From Phascolomyces articulosus (lineage: Eukaryota > Mucoromycota > Mucoromycetes > Mucorales > Lichtheimiaceae), in NCBI GenBank assembly GCA_025677815.1, contig JAIXMP010000018.1, positions 682,001 through 746,000 on the forward strand: 64,000 bases of DNA, read 5' to 3'. The notes under the pieces were generated by a model that was given only the letters and a program-made list of their open reading frames with translations, did not search any database and was not told where the DNA came from. The position numbers and the translations under genes are program-made. Below, piece by piece: positions 1 through 11,194 of this stretch; within the stretch, counting starts at the first letter, position 1; each line of letters begins with the position of its first letter.

Positions 1-636
1 TTATATAAATAACTATCATTTTAGTGACCTTGTAGTTACAAATAGTAGCTCCTCTGTGCGTATGTATTATTATAATTACATATATAATTAACACTTTAAA
101 TATTTTTTACATATAAATATTGGTTCTTGTATCAACTCTGTATCAAAACATTGTGCGTAACCAGAAATATAATTCAATTCTTCATAAATCAATATATATA
201 CCTATATCCATTTTTTTTCAAGTCGAACACATATAACAACGTGATTATTGTCACTTTTATGTTTTAGCTATTTGGTTGTTATGATCTATAAGAATACTTA
301 CCCCTCATCATAGATTTTTCTATATTCATGCCTCTGATACTTTCCAGAATTTCACCCTTAAAAAATTAATCGGAGCACCATCTTGCAGATCTTTGTGACC
401 AAGCAGGTGAAACAAATAAGGTATGGTTTACTACAGGTAACTCAGCTAGGAGCCACTTAATTTCCATAACAACGACTACATACTTCTTTTTTGACATTTA
501 CTTCATTCATTTTCTTTTTTTTTTTTATTACTTCTTTACCGTATAACTTATATGCGTATATAAGCATACAGACATATGCTGCGCCATAAAATAGCCACAA
601 AAAACTCATCAGGTCTTAAAACTAAAATGAAAAAAG

Positions 637-645
637 TATATAAAG
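637..645 (+). promoter_or_regulatory. TATA-like box upstream of the hairpin
   Basis: TATATAAAG is followed by a pyrimidine-rich stretch and then, 35 nt after the box ends, by the perfect hairpin. The spacing fits a start site at or just before the hairpin. In an AT-rich genome TATA-like words are common, so this rests on context only. Confidence 0.35.
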
Positions 646-679
646 ACCTTTCTCTTTTCTCTTTTTTTCTTCTTTGCCA

Positions 680-749
680 CTCTCAGGTTCCACTCCACGC
701 ATTCTTGAATCTCTCGACATTCAAGAATGCGTGGAGTGGAACCTGAGAG
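680..749. repeat. Perfect 31-bp inverted repeat (hairpin)
   Basis: The arm at 680-710 is exactly complementary to the arm at 719-749 (31 of 31 positions), leaving an 8-nt loop (CTCTCGAC, 711-718). The arms are more GC-rich than the surrounding sequence. A TATA-like TATATAAAG lies at 637-645, and a run of six T follows at 767-772. The structure is seen directly. Whether it is transcribed, a fold-back insertion or a repair artefact is unknown. Confidence 0.9.
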
Positions 750-3573
750 CTTAGGCTAGATGGTTGTTTTTTCGTTCTTCTCTTTCCTTTCTTCTCCCTT
801 TCCTCCCTTTACTTACATAGCTATTCCTTACCTCTTTTCACTTTGACCTTATAATTATACCTTTTCCTTCACATGTCGTTTCTGTCTTTTAACCTTTTAA
901 CGAAGAGTCTCAAAGAGACCTTTATTACAATAAATAATACATATAAAAAATCTTCTTTGCCACTTACCTTTCCAACATTGCAAATGAAGGCTTACTGATG
1001 CAATGACAGAAAATTATTTCAACATAACATGTCTGCTGCTCACCTTTTGGTGTTGCGCTAATTTTTTGAGGGGGATTTCTCCCATACCTTATTATAAATA
1101 ATGAAAACGATAAAAAAAATCAAACAGAAAAACTTTATACCATATTGTGATATTAAGTTCTTTTGTTATAATAAACTTGTTGTGTTTCATTTTCATATAA
1201 TAATAAGACATGCCATTGTTTATTTCATTATAATTTAAATGTCTCTGTTATTTTAATGATTGGAAAACAATTCTTGGTTTTTATTACCATGATAATCCTT
1301 TCGGGATGGTTCCGAATGCACAGGCCATGTCAATAGAAAGAATAAGTGATTAAAAAATTGATCAGTAGTAAAAAAAAAGTTATATACATAATAAACTAAA
1401 CTTCATTATAACTAAACAAAATAAATGGGATTGTCGTTTACGTATCGGCAAAAAGTGTGTATATGTGTGCACGTTACAAACAAAGCACTATATGAACTCC
1501 CTTTACGTGTCAACAGTGTTTGAAACATAAAAAATTTTCTATCCTGTTTAAGTTCCCGCGATAATGATGAGAATGGAATCGTATTCTTTTTTTATATGTA
1601 TATTATATGAAATGAATTCACTTTTTCATTGCTGTAAAAAACACGTCAAGCTGTTGCGTTTCTTTGATATTTATTATCCTTTGAAGGTTGATAATAATAA
1701 AGGGGGATATATGAATAAAGATCATTATAATAAAAACACTGGTATATATAAAACGTTTGAGATTCTCTTCAAGAAAAACAGATTTATATAATGATTGAAA
1801 AACGTCATCACATACAATGACGTTTATTTTTTACTATAGCCTAATCGCATACTCCATGAAATAATTGGTGACATTTTTCTGTTAGACAAACCCCACAGTT
1901 TCCCACGCTACTATTAAGTTGAGAAAAAAAGAAAGTTTTGATTTTTTCTCACGCTTGTATATTGGGATGTTTTGTGCCCATTCTAATTGGCGCTAGTTCT
2001 TTTTTAAGTTGGCACTGAGCTTTATTAGGTTTGACTTTGGGTAATGTAGATTTCATTATGCATATTGAGTATTTAGTATGTCGGAATACGACAATGACTA
2101 TCAAACCAATTTTTGATTGCAATCAATATTGCTATAAAATTGTAGTGAAAACAACAAACTGCCGATTCAATAACAACAGCAGATAGCAGAACGCATAAAT
2201 CCTTGGATTAGAAGCAAAATCTACAGCTGATTCCTTATTGCAACTAAAAATGGTCCATAGTTCATCATTTTCTAAATGGAGGATAAAAGGCAATGTTAAG
2301 TATAAGCAATTTTTTTATTATGGAGATACGCAAAGACTGTTGCCATTGTTATATATAAATCAAAAATGTCAAGAAAGCTATATTATATAACGTTGAGAAA
2401 GAAATTGGTTGGTCTCTATTCATGGAGTAACCAATATGAAGAAAGAAGAGAGCATAATGATGGGTATACTAAATTCAATATGTACCTTTTTTTTGGATAA
2501 AGAGCAGCAAAAAAAGTCCAACCGTCATTTGGATATATAACAGAACAAATTGGACATACTAATTAACTGTTTAATCGGGAAAAAGTGACGATTACAGAAT
2601 TAAGTACATGTTAAAACAAAACATTTTTTTAACTTGGATCAACAAAAATAAATAAATAAATAAAAACTGGTACATTTTCATAACTAAAAACAAACGGTGC
2701 CTACAGATTTTTTTTGTGGGAGGTAAAATGAAAATGTGAACAAGCTGTGAGAAAATAATACACACAAGAATTAAAGGAGAAATGGAAGAAGATCAAGTAT
2801 AAAGGTATATTTATTATATTCTGTTTTATTAAAAAGTACCAGTTTCACTTTCAACTTTGTATATAGTATATGTAAATAAATGAAAGATGGTAATTAAATA
2901 AACAATTTATAGGCATCGATAGTAATAAAGTAATACCAATATTTTATATTTGATTTTAATTATGTTGAATACATAAATAACCATCCATAATGAAAAAATA
3001 ACAGTTTACACGTTTCGACACGTTGGATACGGTTGGAAACATTTTTCCCATGGTGCTAGAAGGGTAGTTCGATCTAATGCATACGTACTTTAATGTTTGA
3101 ACCGTGGTCCATTACTATCTCTTCTACATTTTTATTCATTCTATAAAAGTGATTAATTGTGAAATTCAGTTAATTAATAAATCGGTTATTGGTGAGATGT
3201 GATTAGGACTGTTATCACATTTAGTCAGTACTTGCTCTAAAAAAGGTTAACATTGTTTGGTTCAGTAGACAAACCTGGATAATTGTCGTATCTGACCATA
3301 TAAACATATAACAAAATGCCTTATTTCATGGATTATGAAATAACAGTAATTACTTATTTACCTTTAATTTACACGGATATTTCTTATTTTGTATTCCTTG
3401 TATCGGTTACACCCGATGAATACTTTGTATGTGAATAGACAACAATTCATTATTTCAAGTTGTTTATTGTTATTTATTATTATTATTCCCAACTCCCTCA
3501 TTACTACTATGGTATATATTCTAATAATACCATCATCCGTCGTTACGATTATTATCATTGAAACATACACGGA

Positions 3574-3725
3574 TGTGTTGGCTGAAAGCCAGCACAACAC
3601 CAAACGGTCTGGATGACCATAACCGTGGGTTAGCGATTAATATAAATAGGACATGATTTTACAATTCAATAAACCGGAACGATCTTTTTGAGTCTCGTTG
3701 ACTTCCTATTGTCTCTTTATTATTG
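3574..3725 (+). mobile_element. Possible solo or truncated LTR fragment
   Basis: The segment begins with a TGTGTTGGCTG...CAGCACAACAC imperfect hairpin (10 bp with one bulge, 3575-3600). It continues with TATAAATA at 3641-3648 and AATAAA at 3668-3673, an order resembling the U3-R part of copia- or gypsy-type LTRs. No matching 3' CA end, second LTR, tRNA primer site or reverse transcriptase relic was found. Function as an LTR is inferred only. Confidence 0.3.
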
Positions 3726-5367
3726 TTTGATTGATTGAATATTTCAAAAATCAATTATGCTTATTCGAACTTTGTAAAGACATGTGGATATAAATGAATA
3801 TAAATCTACTGGTAAAAAATCATCTTCTAATTATTGATGTCGAAAATGAAGAAAATCATGTTTGTCATCATGAGAAGGTTGAGAGCATGTAAATTACTCC
3901 CTTGGGTTGTAATGTGGGATTCTACAGTATCTATTTTTGTTGATGTCTAGTCTAACAATTGCTGTTTGTTGGGAATTATAATGCATGAACATCCTCCCTA
4001 GAGGTTTTGAATGGTTGCTTGTTCCATTTGATGATGAAGCAGAGATCAAATATTCTTATTCTACTATTATTCAGATAGGAAGGTATTACTTATATGCTAT
4101 TGGGATAAACAGGAGCGACCTTCTCCATTAATAGCTGATTCCTGCTTATGTAAAAAATTCATGCAATAATTTTACTAGGCGCTGATTTTTGACACCTTCA
4201 ATATTTATTCGTCTTTTTTTGCCCAAATGAATATTGCTATGTTGAAAGAAAATAATATATATGCATTATCATTACTCTTATTCACTCATCGCCATATATC
4301 GCTTCTGGCTAATTGGTACATACATTCAAATGCCATGTAGTATATATAATTATGTTAACCAGAAAATGTACATTATCAAACCATGGTATAGTATATTTTT
4401 CTTTTTTACTTCTTAGTGGTCACATGGAACAGCGAAAAAAAGAATGGCGTGCACTGGGGTGATTCCACGCTACAGTATAGTTTTAAAAGAGGGTCGGTAC
4501 ACCATAACTCCCAAGATTTTTATGTTGCTGATGTGGATAGAATATAATATACGGCTAAGCGAAATACTTTTAAAGCAGTCCTCCTCATCATAATATACTA
4601 TGCTAATGTTCATTTATAAATTATATACAGCTTTTGGATTGTTGTGAAATGATACAATAAGCATGTGGGATACTATCTATTCAATTACTTTTTGTGCTGT
4701 AAAATTGGGAACAGAAAATTATAAAAATAATGTTGGGAAGCGGAATCAGAACTTTTTTTTTTTGATCATCTTATATTATGTAATTTCCTTCCAATTGTTG
4801 ATAGGCGTGGGTTTTGATGTGATGAATGTTTTTTTTCCCTTCTTTCCTTCTCATTCAATATGAGGAGAGGGAAACAAAAGGGATCAATTTTACAAATAAT
4901 TAATGGCATAGATAAATTCAGTTTGTGACTATAATTCAAATTTCTTCTTGTCCATCGTTGTTCATAATCATAACCATGATGTTTTGTTGTCGTCGTTATA
5001 TTAGTTCAATTAAGATGGAGCTCAAGGAATATGATGTTGATGAGATCTAATAAGTCGTTGGATATAATACACCGATCCATCAGTTCAATAAAAAGGATAA
5101 TCCCATTGTAGATAGAAAGCATATTATTCAACAACATGAAGGTGGTTTGTTTTTGCATCGAATCAAAAATGCCACACTTGTTACTATGAAGCAGTTACTA
5201 AGTTTGGAATTAAAAATATTACGGTAAAGATAAACACCCATCCGGTTTACTTCCATCAAACTTCAAAACACAGAATCAAAAAGCTGTACGCTATATATAT
5301 AGAAGACATGATGGATCGTTTCAATAAAAAATAATAGTACTTTAAACCTTGTTATTTATTTTTTTGA

Positions 5368-5509
5368 CGGAAATATATTTTCACGGTTTTATGCTGTTTT
5401 CGTTGTTCAATTTTGTTAGATATATTTTATAGAAAAAAAAATTAATGGAGCTGAAAGAAAAGAATCTTATTGCGGAAATATGTTTTCACGACTTCATGCG
5501 GTTTTCGTT
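5368..5509. repeat. Imperfect 37-bp direct repeat, two copies
   Basis: Copies at 5368-5404 and 5473-5509 share 32 of 37 positions (CGGAAATAT, TTTTCACG, ATGC and GTTTTCGTT blocks) and are offset by 105 bp. They lie about 300-430 bp upstream of the ETF-QO start, so they could be diverged promoter elements or remains of a repeat family. Confidence 0.7.
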
Positions 5510-5795
5510 TGACCTTGGAGAAGTGACTGGGTTAACTAGAGCTGCTTTGTTCTAAAGTGGCTGTTTTTTAGTTCCTTATCCAACGAAATTCCACTGATCT
5601 TTGATTACCGGCATGTGAATTTAGTCATAGAAGTATGTGTTGGGTGGTTTTTGTGGAGTAAAGCTTTTTTTTTAACAAAGGGCCAAAAGAACTGGATCTT
5701 TTTTTTTTCTTTACCTCTCTTTCCTCTTTCTCTTTTTTTTTCTTTTAACTCCCCACTCTTCTTTTTTTTAAAAAAAAAACTTTTTTTATTCAATC

Positions 5796-8356
5796 ATGTC
5801 CATGTTTGCTCGTGGAATGCGTATGCGTTCAGCTGTCAGTGGACGTTATGCTGCTGCTACTTCTTCAGCTACACTTCGTCTTTCTACTTCCATGACACGT
5901 CCTAGTATCCAACCTATGCCGCGTCTTGGTTCTGTCAAATACTTGTCTAGCACTGCTTCGCGTCCTATTTGGGTTCCTAACCGTGAACAACTCCCAGAAG
6001 ACGATCCTCGCCGTATGGAACAATTCGAAGACGAAACTGATGTTGTCATTGTAGGCGGTGGTCCATCGGGTTTGGCTGCTGCTATTCGATTGAAGCAATT
6101 GGCCAATGAAGCCAATCAAGAACTTCGTGTCATGTTGATTGAAAAGGCCGGTGAAGTGGGTGCTCATATCTTGAGTGGTGCTGTATTGGAACCAAGAGCT
6201 TTGAATGAACTTATTCCTGATTGGAAGGAAAAAGGAGCTCCTTTGAATACACCTGTGACCAAGGATAAAATGCAGTTTTTGACTGAAACCATGGCTATTC
6301 CTTTACCTCATCCTCCTCAAATGAATAACAAGGGCAATTATATTGTTTCTTTGAATAACTTTGTCAAATGGCTTGGTGAACAAGCCGAAGAATTGGGTGT
6401 TGAAATTTATCCTGGTTTCGCTGCTAGTGAAGTGCGTTATAATGAAGATGGATCCGTTGCTGGTGTCAACTTGAATGATGTTGGTTTGGATAAGAACTTT
6501 GAACCCAAGGTAAAAATCATTGGGTGATTATGGGAGTCACTCAGCATATTTATGATTTTTTTTTCTCACGATATGCAACGATGACTGAAACTTTATTTTT
6601 TCTATCTCTCTCTCTTTTTTTTTTGTCTTGATGGGTCTCTAGGATACTTATGAACGTGGTATGGCAGTCAATGCCAAGGTCACCTTGTTTGCTGAAGGCT
6701 GTCATGGTTCCTTGACCAAGACCTTGATGAGCAAGTTTAACTTGAGAAAGGATAGTGAACCTCAAAAATATGGTATTGGTTTGAAGGAAGTCTGGGAAAT
6801 TGATCCTGCCAAGCATGAACCTGGTACTGTTATTCACAGTATTGGTTGGCCCGTTGATATCCATACCTATGGTGGTAGTTTCTTGTACCATTTTGAACCC
6901 GAACCTGAACGTCATTTAGTTGCCGTTGGTTATGTTGTTGGTCTCGATTATGAAAACCCCTATTTGAGTCCTTATAAGGAATTCCAGGTAAATTGGTGTT
7001 TTTGTGATAAGACCCTAAAGTTTTTTGCGGGGTAAAAAAAAGAGAGTCATAAATGAAAGATGCGTGTGTGCAACATATATGGGGACAGAGACAGACAAAA
7101 AAAACTAGACAGAAAGAAAAAGAGAGCTGGCGTGGGAAAACCTGTACCTTCCATGTGCTGATCGGTCATAAAAAATATAAAATTATTTTTTTGTATTCTA
7201 TAGCGCTTCAAACATCATCCTTCCATCAAGTCTGTTTTGGAAGGTGGTAACTGTATTTCTTATGGTGCTCGTGCATTGAATGAAGGTGGTTATCAATCTA
7301 TTCCTAAGCTTGCTTTCCCAGGTGGTGCCTTGATTGGTTGTACCGCTGGTTTCTTGAACGTGCCCAAGATTAAGGGTACCCATACTGCCATGAAATCTGG
7401 TATGTTGGCCGCTGAAGCTGCTTATGAAAAGCTCTTTACCGGTGCTGGCGAAGAAGCTCAACCTGCTGAATTGGAAGGTCCTGTACTTTTGGAAAATTAT
7501 GAAGAAAACATCAAGAACTCTTGGGTCTACGATGAATTGTATGCTGTTCGTAACTGTAAGCCCTCTTTCCATGGTCCTCTTGGTTTGTTTGGTGGTGTCG
7601 CCTATTCTGGTTTCACTACTTTAATTTCCAAAGGTAAGGAACCTTGGACTTTCAAGCATCATAAGCCTGATTGGCAAGCTTTGCAACCTGCCAAGTAAGT
7701 TATAAACAAAAGAACGGGAGATTGTTTTGAAAGGGATCTATGATGGAGTGGTCTTTTTTTTTTTTTACTAAATACGATTCGTTTCGTTATCATAGGGGTT
7801 CCAAGCCCATTGATTACCCAAAGCCCGATGGTGTCATTTCATTTGACTTGTTGACCAACGTTGCTCGTACTGGTACTAACCATGCTGAAAACCAACCTGT
7901 CCATTTGCGTCTTCGTGATAAGGACATTCCAGTTGAACGTAACTTGGCTGTCTTTGATGGTCCTGAAAACCGTTTCTGTCCCGGTATGTATTTTAAGTTT
8001 AAGTTTGGTTTGAGGGGAAAAGGAAGTTCAAGATGATATATATAGCCTATCATTCATTTTCTTACTCATTTGTTATTGTTATTCTATCTAGCTGGTGTCT
8101 ATGAATATGTAGATGATGAAGCCAACCCTGGTCAAAAGCGTTTGCAAATTAACTCTCAAAACTGTATTCACTGTAAGACTTGTGATATCAAGGATCCTTC
8201 CCAGAATATTGATTGGACCGTTCCTGAAGGTGGCGGTGGTCCTCAAGTAAGTTAAAAAAAAAGGATTGGGGATAAAGATATTAAAAAGGACATTGATTAT
8301 GGATGGATGATGATGACTAACCGTTATTTTTTTTTCTATAGTACGTCTGGACCTAA
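5796..8356 (+). CDS. Electron transfer flavoprotein-ubiquinone oxidoreductase (ETF-QO)
   Basis: Mitochondrial inner-membrane flavoprotein that passes electrons from reduced ETF (fatty-acid and amino-acid oxidation) to ubiquinone. Six exons join in frame: 5796-6509, 6643-6987, 7204-7694, 7796-7983, 8092-8246 and 8342-8356, giving 635 aa, close to the usual 600-630. Residues 1-60 are Arg/Ser-rich with few acids, a typical mitochondrial presequence. The FAD Rossmann motif VGGGPSG lies near residues 86-92. [10 protein letters not shown] and [16 protein letters not shown] match the family. The C-terminal [4Fe-4S] region has FCPAGVYEY and [18 protein letters not shown]. The last exon encodes only YVWT and stop; all junctions have GT-AG ends. 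The product is firm; exon 6, being tiny, is the least certain boundary. Confidence 0.95.
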
Positions 8357-8767
8357 ATAACTCGATTATTTAGCACACAATAATATATATAAAAAAATCT
8401 ATATGCCACGAAACCCATCTATCGATCGCCCCAACCCATACACACACTCACCTCTTTTTATAAATAATACATCAAAAATATACATGGTTATTGTACACTT
8501 TGCACTCGCACACACATTACATTTTGCTCTTTTTTTTTCTTCCCTTTCTTTTGCATCTTTCTTCGTTATTTTTTTCCCCTCACCCAGTTATTAATATATA
8601 CGATACAGTTTTTTTTTTTAAAAAAAAGAATATATCTGAAAAAACACAAGTTCATTTCATACGAGTACATGATACATCATGTAATATTTTATAAGAATAT
8701 ACATCACAGAAACGTGGATATGTTCTGTTTTCCAAGTTCTTTTTATTATTATTAATTATTTATTTAT
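8357..8767. other. Convergent 3' intergenic region
   Basis: This separates the ETF-QO stop from the stop of the minus-strand gene. It is T- and A-rich, with CACACTC-type stretches and poly-T/poly-A runs, consistent with two facing 3' UTRs. No gene is seen. Confidence 0.6.
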
Positions 8768-9978
8768 TTATACAGGACTGGATGCTTTTTCTTTTTGACC
8801 CATCTTTTGAGTTTGTACCATGGCTTCCGTTAATAAGGTATATCGATTGGATTTCATAGGATCCGTATTATCTTTTCCATAAAGGACTTGTTCCATCAAA
8901 TCCGTTGCCAATTGTTTCAACCAAACAACTTGTTCATCATTCAATGTTGCTGTGATGGTATGATTTGTATCGTCTGTTTTATTACTTTTATTGCTATGTG
9001 TTGATAAAGCTTGTTTGATTTCATCAAATTTGCGTTGAATTCGTTCACGGTATTCGGTATAGTACATGCCCAGTTGATTTACACATTGCTATGGTTTTTT
9101 TTGACAAGTTAAACCTATGTCTTAGTATATATATATGATTCTCACTGTGCTGTTGTTTTTTTTTAAGATCACTTACAAATGCAATTGCTAGTTGATAGGG
9201 TATATAGTGATGGTCATTTAAATTCAAACTTCGGTATAATCGAGCCGCAGTAGCATATAATTGATCATAGAGTGCCATTTGATGATAGTGTGCTATTTGG
9301 TATATTTATATATCCAACATAATTAGAACCAACCCATTACACATCCCTATCGAATTTATATCTAGTAACTTACAGTGAATATTAGCACCCGCCATAGAGA
9401 GTTGACCTCGTTCAGTAGGTGTTGCACATTTCAAGTGTTGGATAGAAAGTGGATATAAAGCAGCTAAATTCATTTCTTGTATATAATTATTATTTTCTTG
9501 ATAAGGGTCAGTATCGAGTTGTTGCCAAGTGGATTCAATCATGGATTTAAGTAATTCAATTTCATGTTCGAGTGTCTATATAGACAGATATGCATAAAAG
9601 GGGTCAGCTTTCCCTCATTATCATTTAATTTCCCATATATAGAACCGAAACCTTTTCTAGTTCTTTGACTTGTTCTGTGGTAGGTTGAAACGTTCGCATA
9701 TTTTTTTGTTTTGCAAATACAAGCTCTAATCGACCTAATAGATCGAGTAGATTTAATGCTGCACGTGTTTTTTTTGACCCTTGACGATGACGAAATGGTT
9801 CATGGACATGAACTTGTACTATTGTAAATATTCATTGTTATTATTAAGGTTTTCAACTCTTTTTTTTCCCTATTTTTGTATTGTTATAATAATAATAATA
9901 ACAATAATAATACATACACGGCCCAATAGGTCCTGGATTTAAACTGATGAGAGGTGGAGTCTGTGTCAACCGACTCAT
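8768..9978 (-). CDS. Unrecognised helical protein, five exons
   Basis: Five minus-strand exons join in frame: 9978-9918, 9818-9652 (or 9646), 9575-9374, 9292-9177 and 9088-8768, giving about 288-290 aa. Exon 2 has two donors that both keep the frame (GTTTCG at 9651, GTTCTA at 9645). The protein begins MSRLTQTPPLISLNPGP and continues with a leucine-rich helical segment (RAALNLLDLLGRLELVF), an acidic helix (LEHEIELLKSMIESTWQQL) and a third helical block ending in YRERIQRKFDEIKQ. There is no signal peptide or membrane span. The helical architecture resembles subunits of transcription complexes such as Mediator, but I cannot assign a family. Good splice signals and long frame continuity support a real gene. 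Confidence 0.75.
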
Positions 9979-10620
9979 GTAAAAAAAGAGACTTAGCTTG
10001 TGTGTGGAAAAGAAAAAGAAAAGAGTACTACTAAAAAAAACAAGGTTTTTTTTAAAGAGTATCACAGGTTCACTTAAAAAAGTGTTATAAACAGATCATG
10101 TGGGATTGTTTTTTTTTTGCCCTATTGTACAGCTGGACCCTAACTAACAGATCATTATTAATAATAACAACAAAGGAGTGTTTTTTTTTTTTTTTTGCTT
10201 TGGTTGATGTTTATTTTGTTGTTATTGTTGTTATTGTTGATAACTTTTTTTTTGTCATTTTTTTCTCGAAACAACGAAGGTGGGAAGGGAGGGGAAATGA
10301 GATATATTTATAATAATATTTAAAAAGAAAAAATATGTACCGAGTATGTGGGTTCATCAGTGAAAAAGTGGAGAAAACAATGACAAAAAAGAAAAAAATG
10401 AATGCTATATACCGAAAGGAAAAAAAAAAAATGAAAAAAAAGCAAAAATGAAAAAAAGGAAGGGCATAATACAACAGAACCAAACCACGATCATTATCAT
10501 ACAACTTATAGATGACCGGGTTTTATGAGCGTATTTTTGATATGGAAGGGGGGGATGAAAAAGTAAATCGTGAATGATAAGGAAGTGGTATGTTAAGTGA
10601 GAGAGAGATATTTTTTTTAT
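9979..10620. other. Intergenic region between two minus-strand genes
   Basis: It is low-complexity A/T-rich DNA with poly-T (10184-10197) and poly-A runs. It should contain the promoter and pyrimidine-rich leader of the 8768-9978 gene and the 3' end of the next gene. No coding sequence is seen. Confidence 0.6.
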
Positions 10621-11148
10621 TTAGTATTGCCATCTTGGAGAAGAAGAAGACTGTTGCTGCTGTTCTCGTCTCAAGGAAGAAGTTCTACTCAAAGAAGAAG
10701 TTCTACTTAATGAGGAAGTTCTACTTGGAGGTCGAGTGACTATCGTTGGACGAGTCGTTGTGATAGGTGTAATGGTTGGTGGGGGACTAAACGGACGAGG
10801 AGAATTCGATCGAATAGTAGGTGATATAGGAGAAGTAGGTGGCGTAGGTGACGACACTAGAACAGCAGGGGAAGAAGATCGAGATAGCGTACGTGCCATG
10901 GATGTTTTTGTATGATTGATGATGGTTGGTTTTGTTGTTGCTGTAATGGGTGATTTAGGTCGTGTTTGGTGTTGTTGATGAAATGATACAGGACGTCCTC
11001 GGTCCTGACCATCCGATACACGTCGTGATGGTCGTTGGTTTTGTCGATTCATAATGGCTGTATTGCCTTGCGTAGGTGGTGACCATGATCGCCTTGCAGC
11101 TAATTTTCGTATGGTCACTAAATAATTAAAATTATGATTATGTTAATG

Positions 11149-11194
<46 letters not shown>

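Larger units (their letters stand above)
1..5795. other. Gene-poor AT-rich intergenic region
   Basis: No convincing coding sequence was found on either strand over about 5.8 kb. The open frames are short (under 80 codons), rich in Ile/Phe/Lys/Tyr codons, and lack splice-linked continuations or motifs. The region does hold three structured items listed separately: a TATA-hairpin-T-run module near 637-772, an LTR-like fragment near 3574-3725 and an imperfect direct repeat at 5368-5509. The last 100 bp are a pyrimidine-rich leader for the ETF-QO gene. Confidence 0.7.

Noticed and set aside
1564..1791. 75-codon plus-strand open frame in the left desert
   Set aside because: AT-rich composition, Phe/Tyr/Asn-rich translation, no motif, no splice continuation.
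3364..3616. Overlapping open frames on both strands
   Set aside because: Both are Ile/Val/Thr-rich products of TTA/ATT repeats and one overlaps the LTR-like hairpin; no coding support.
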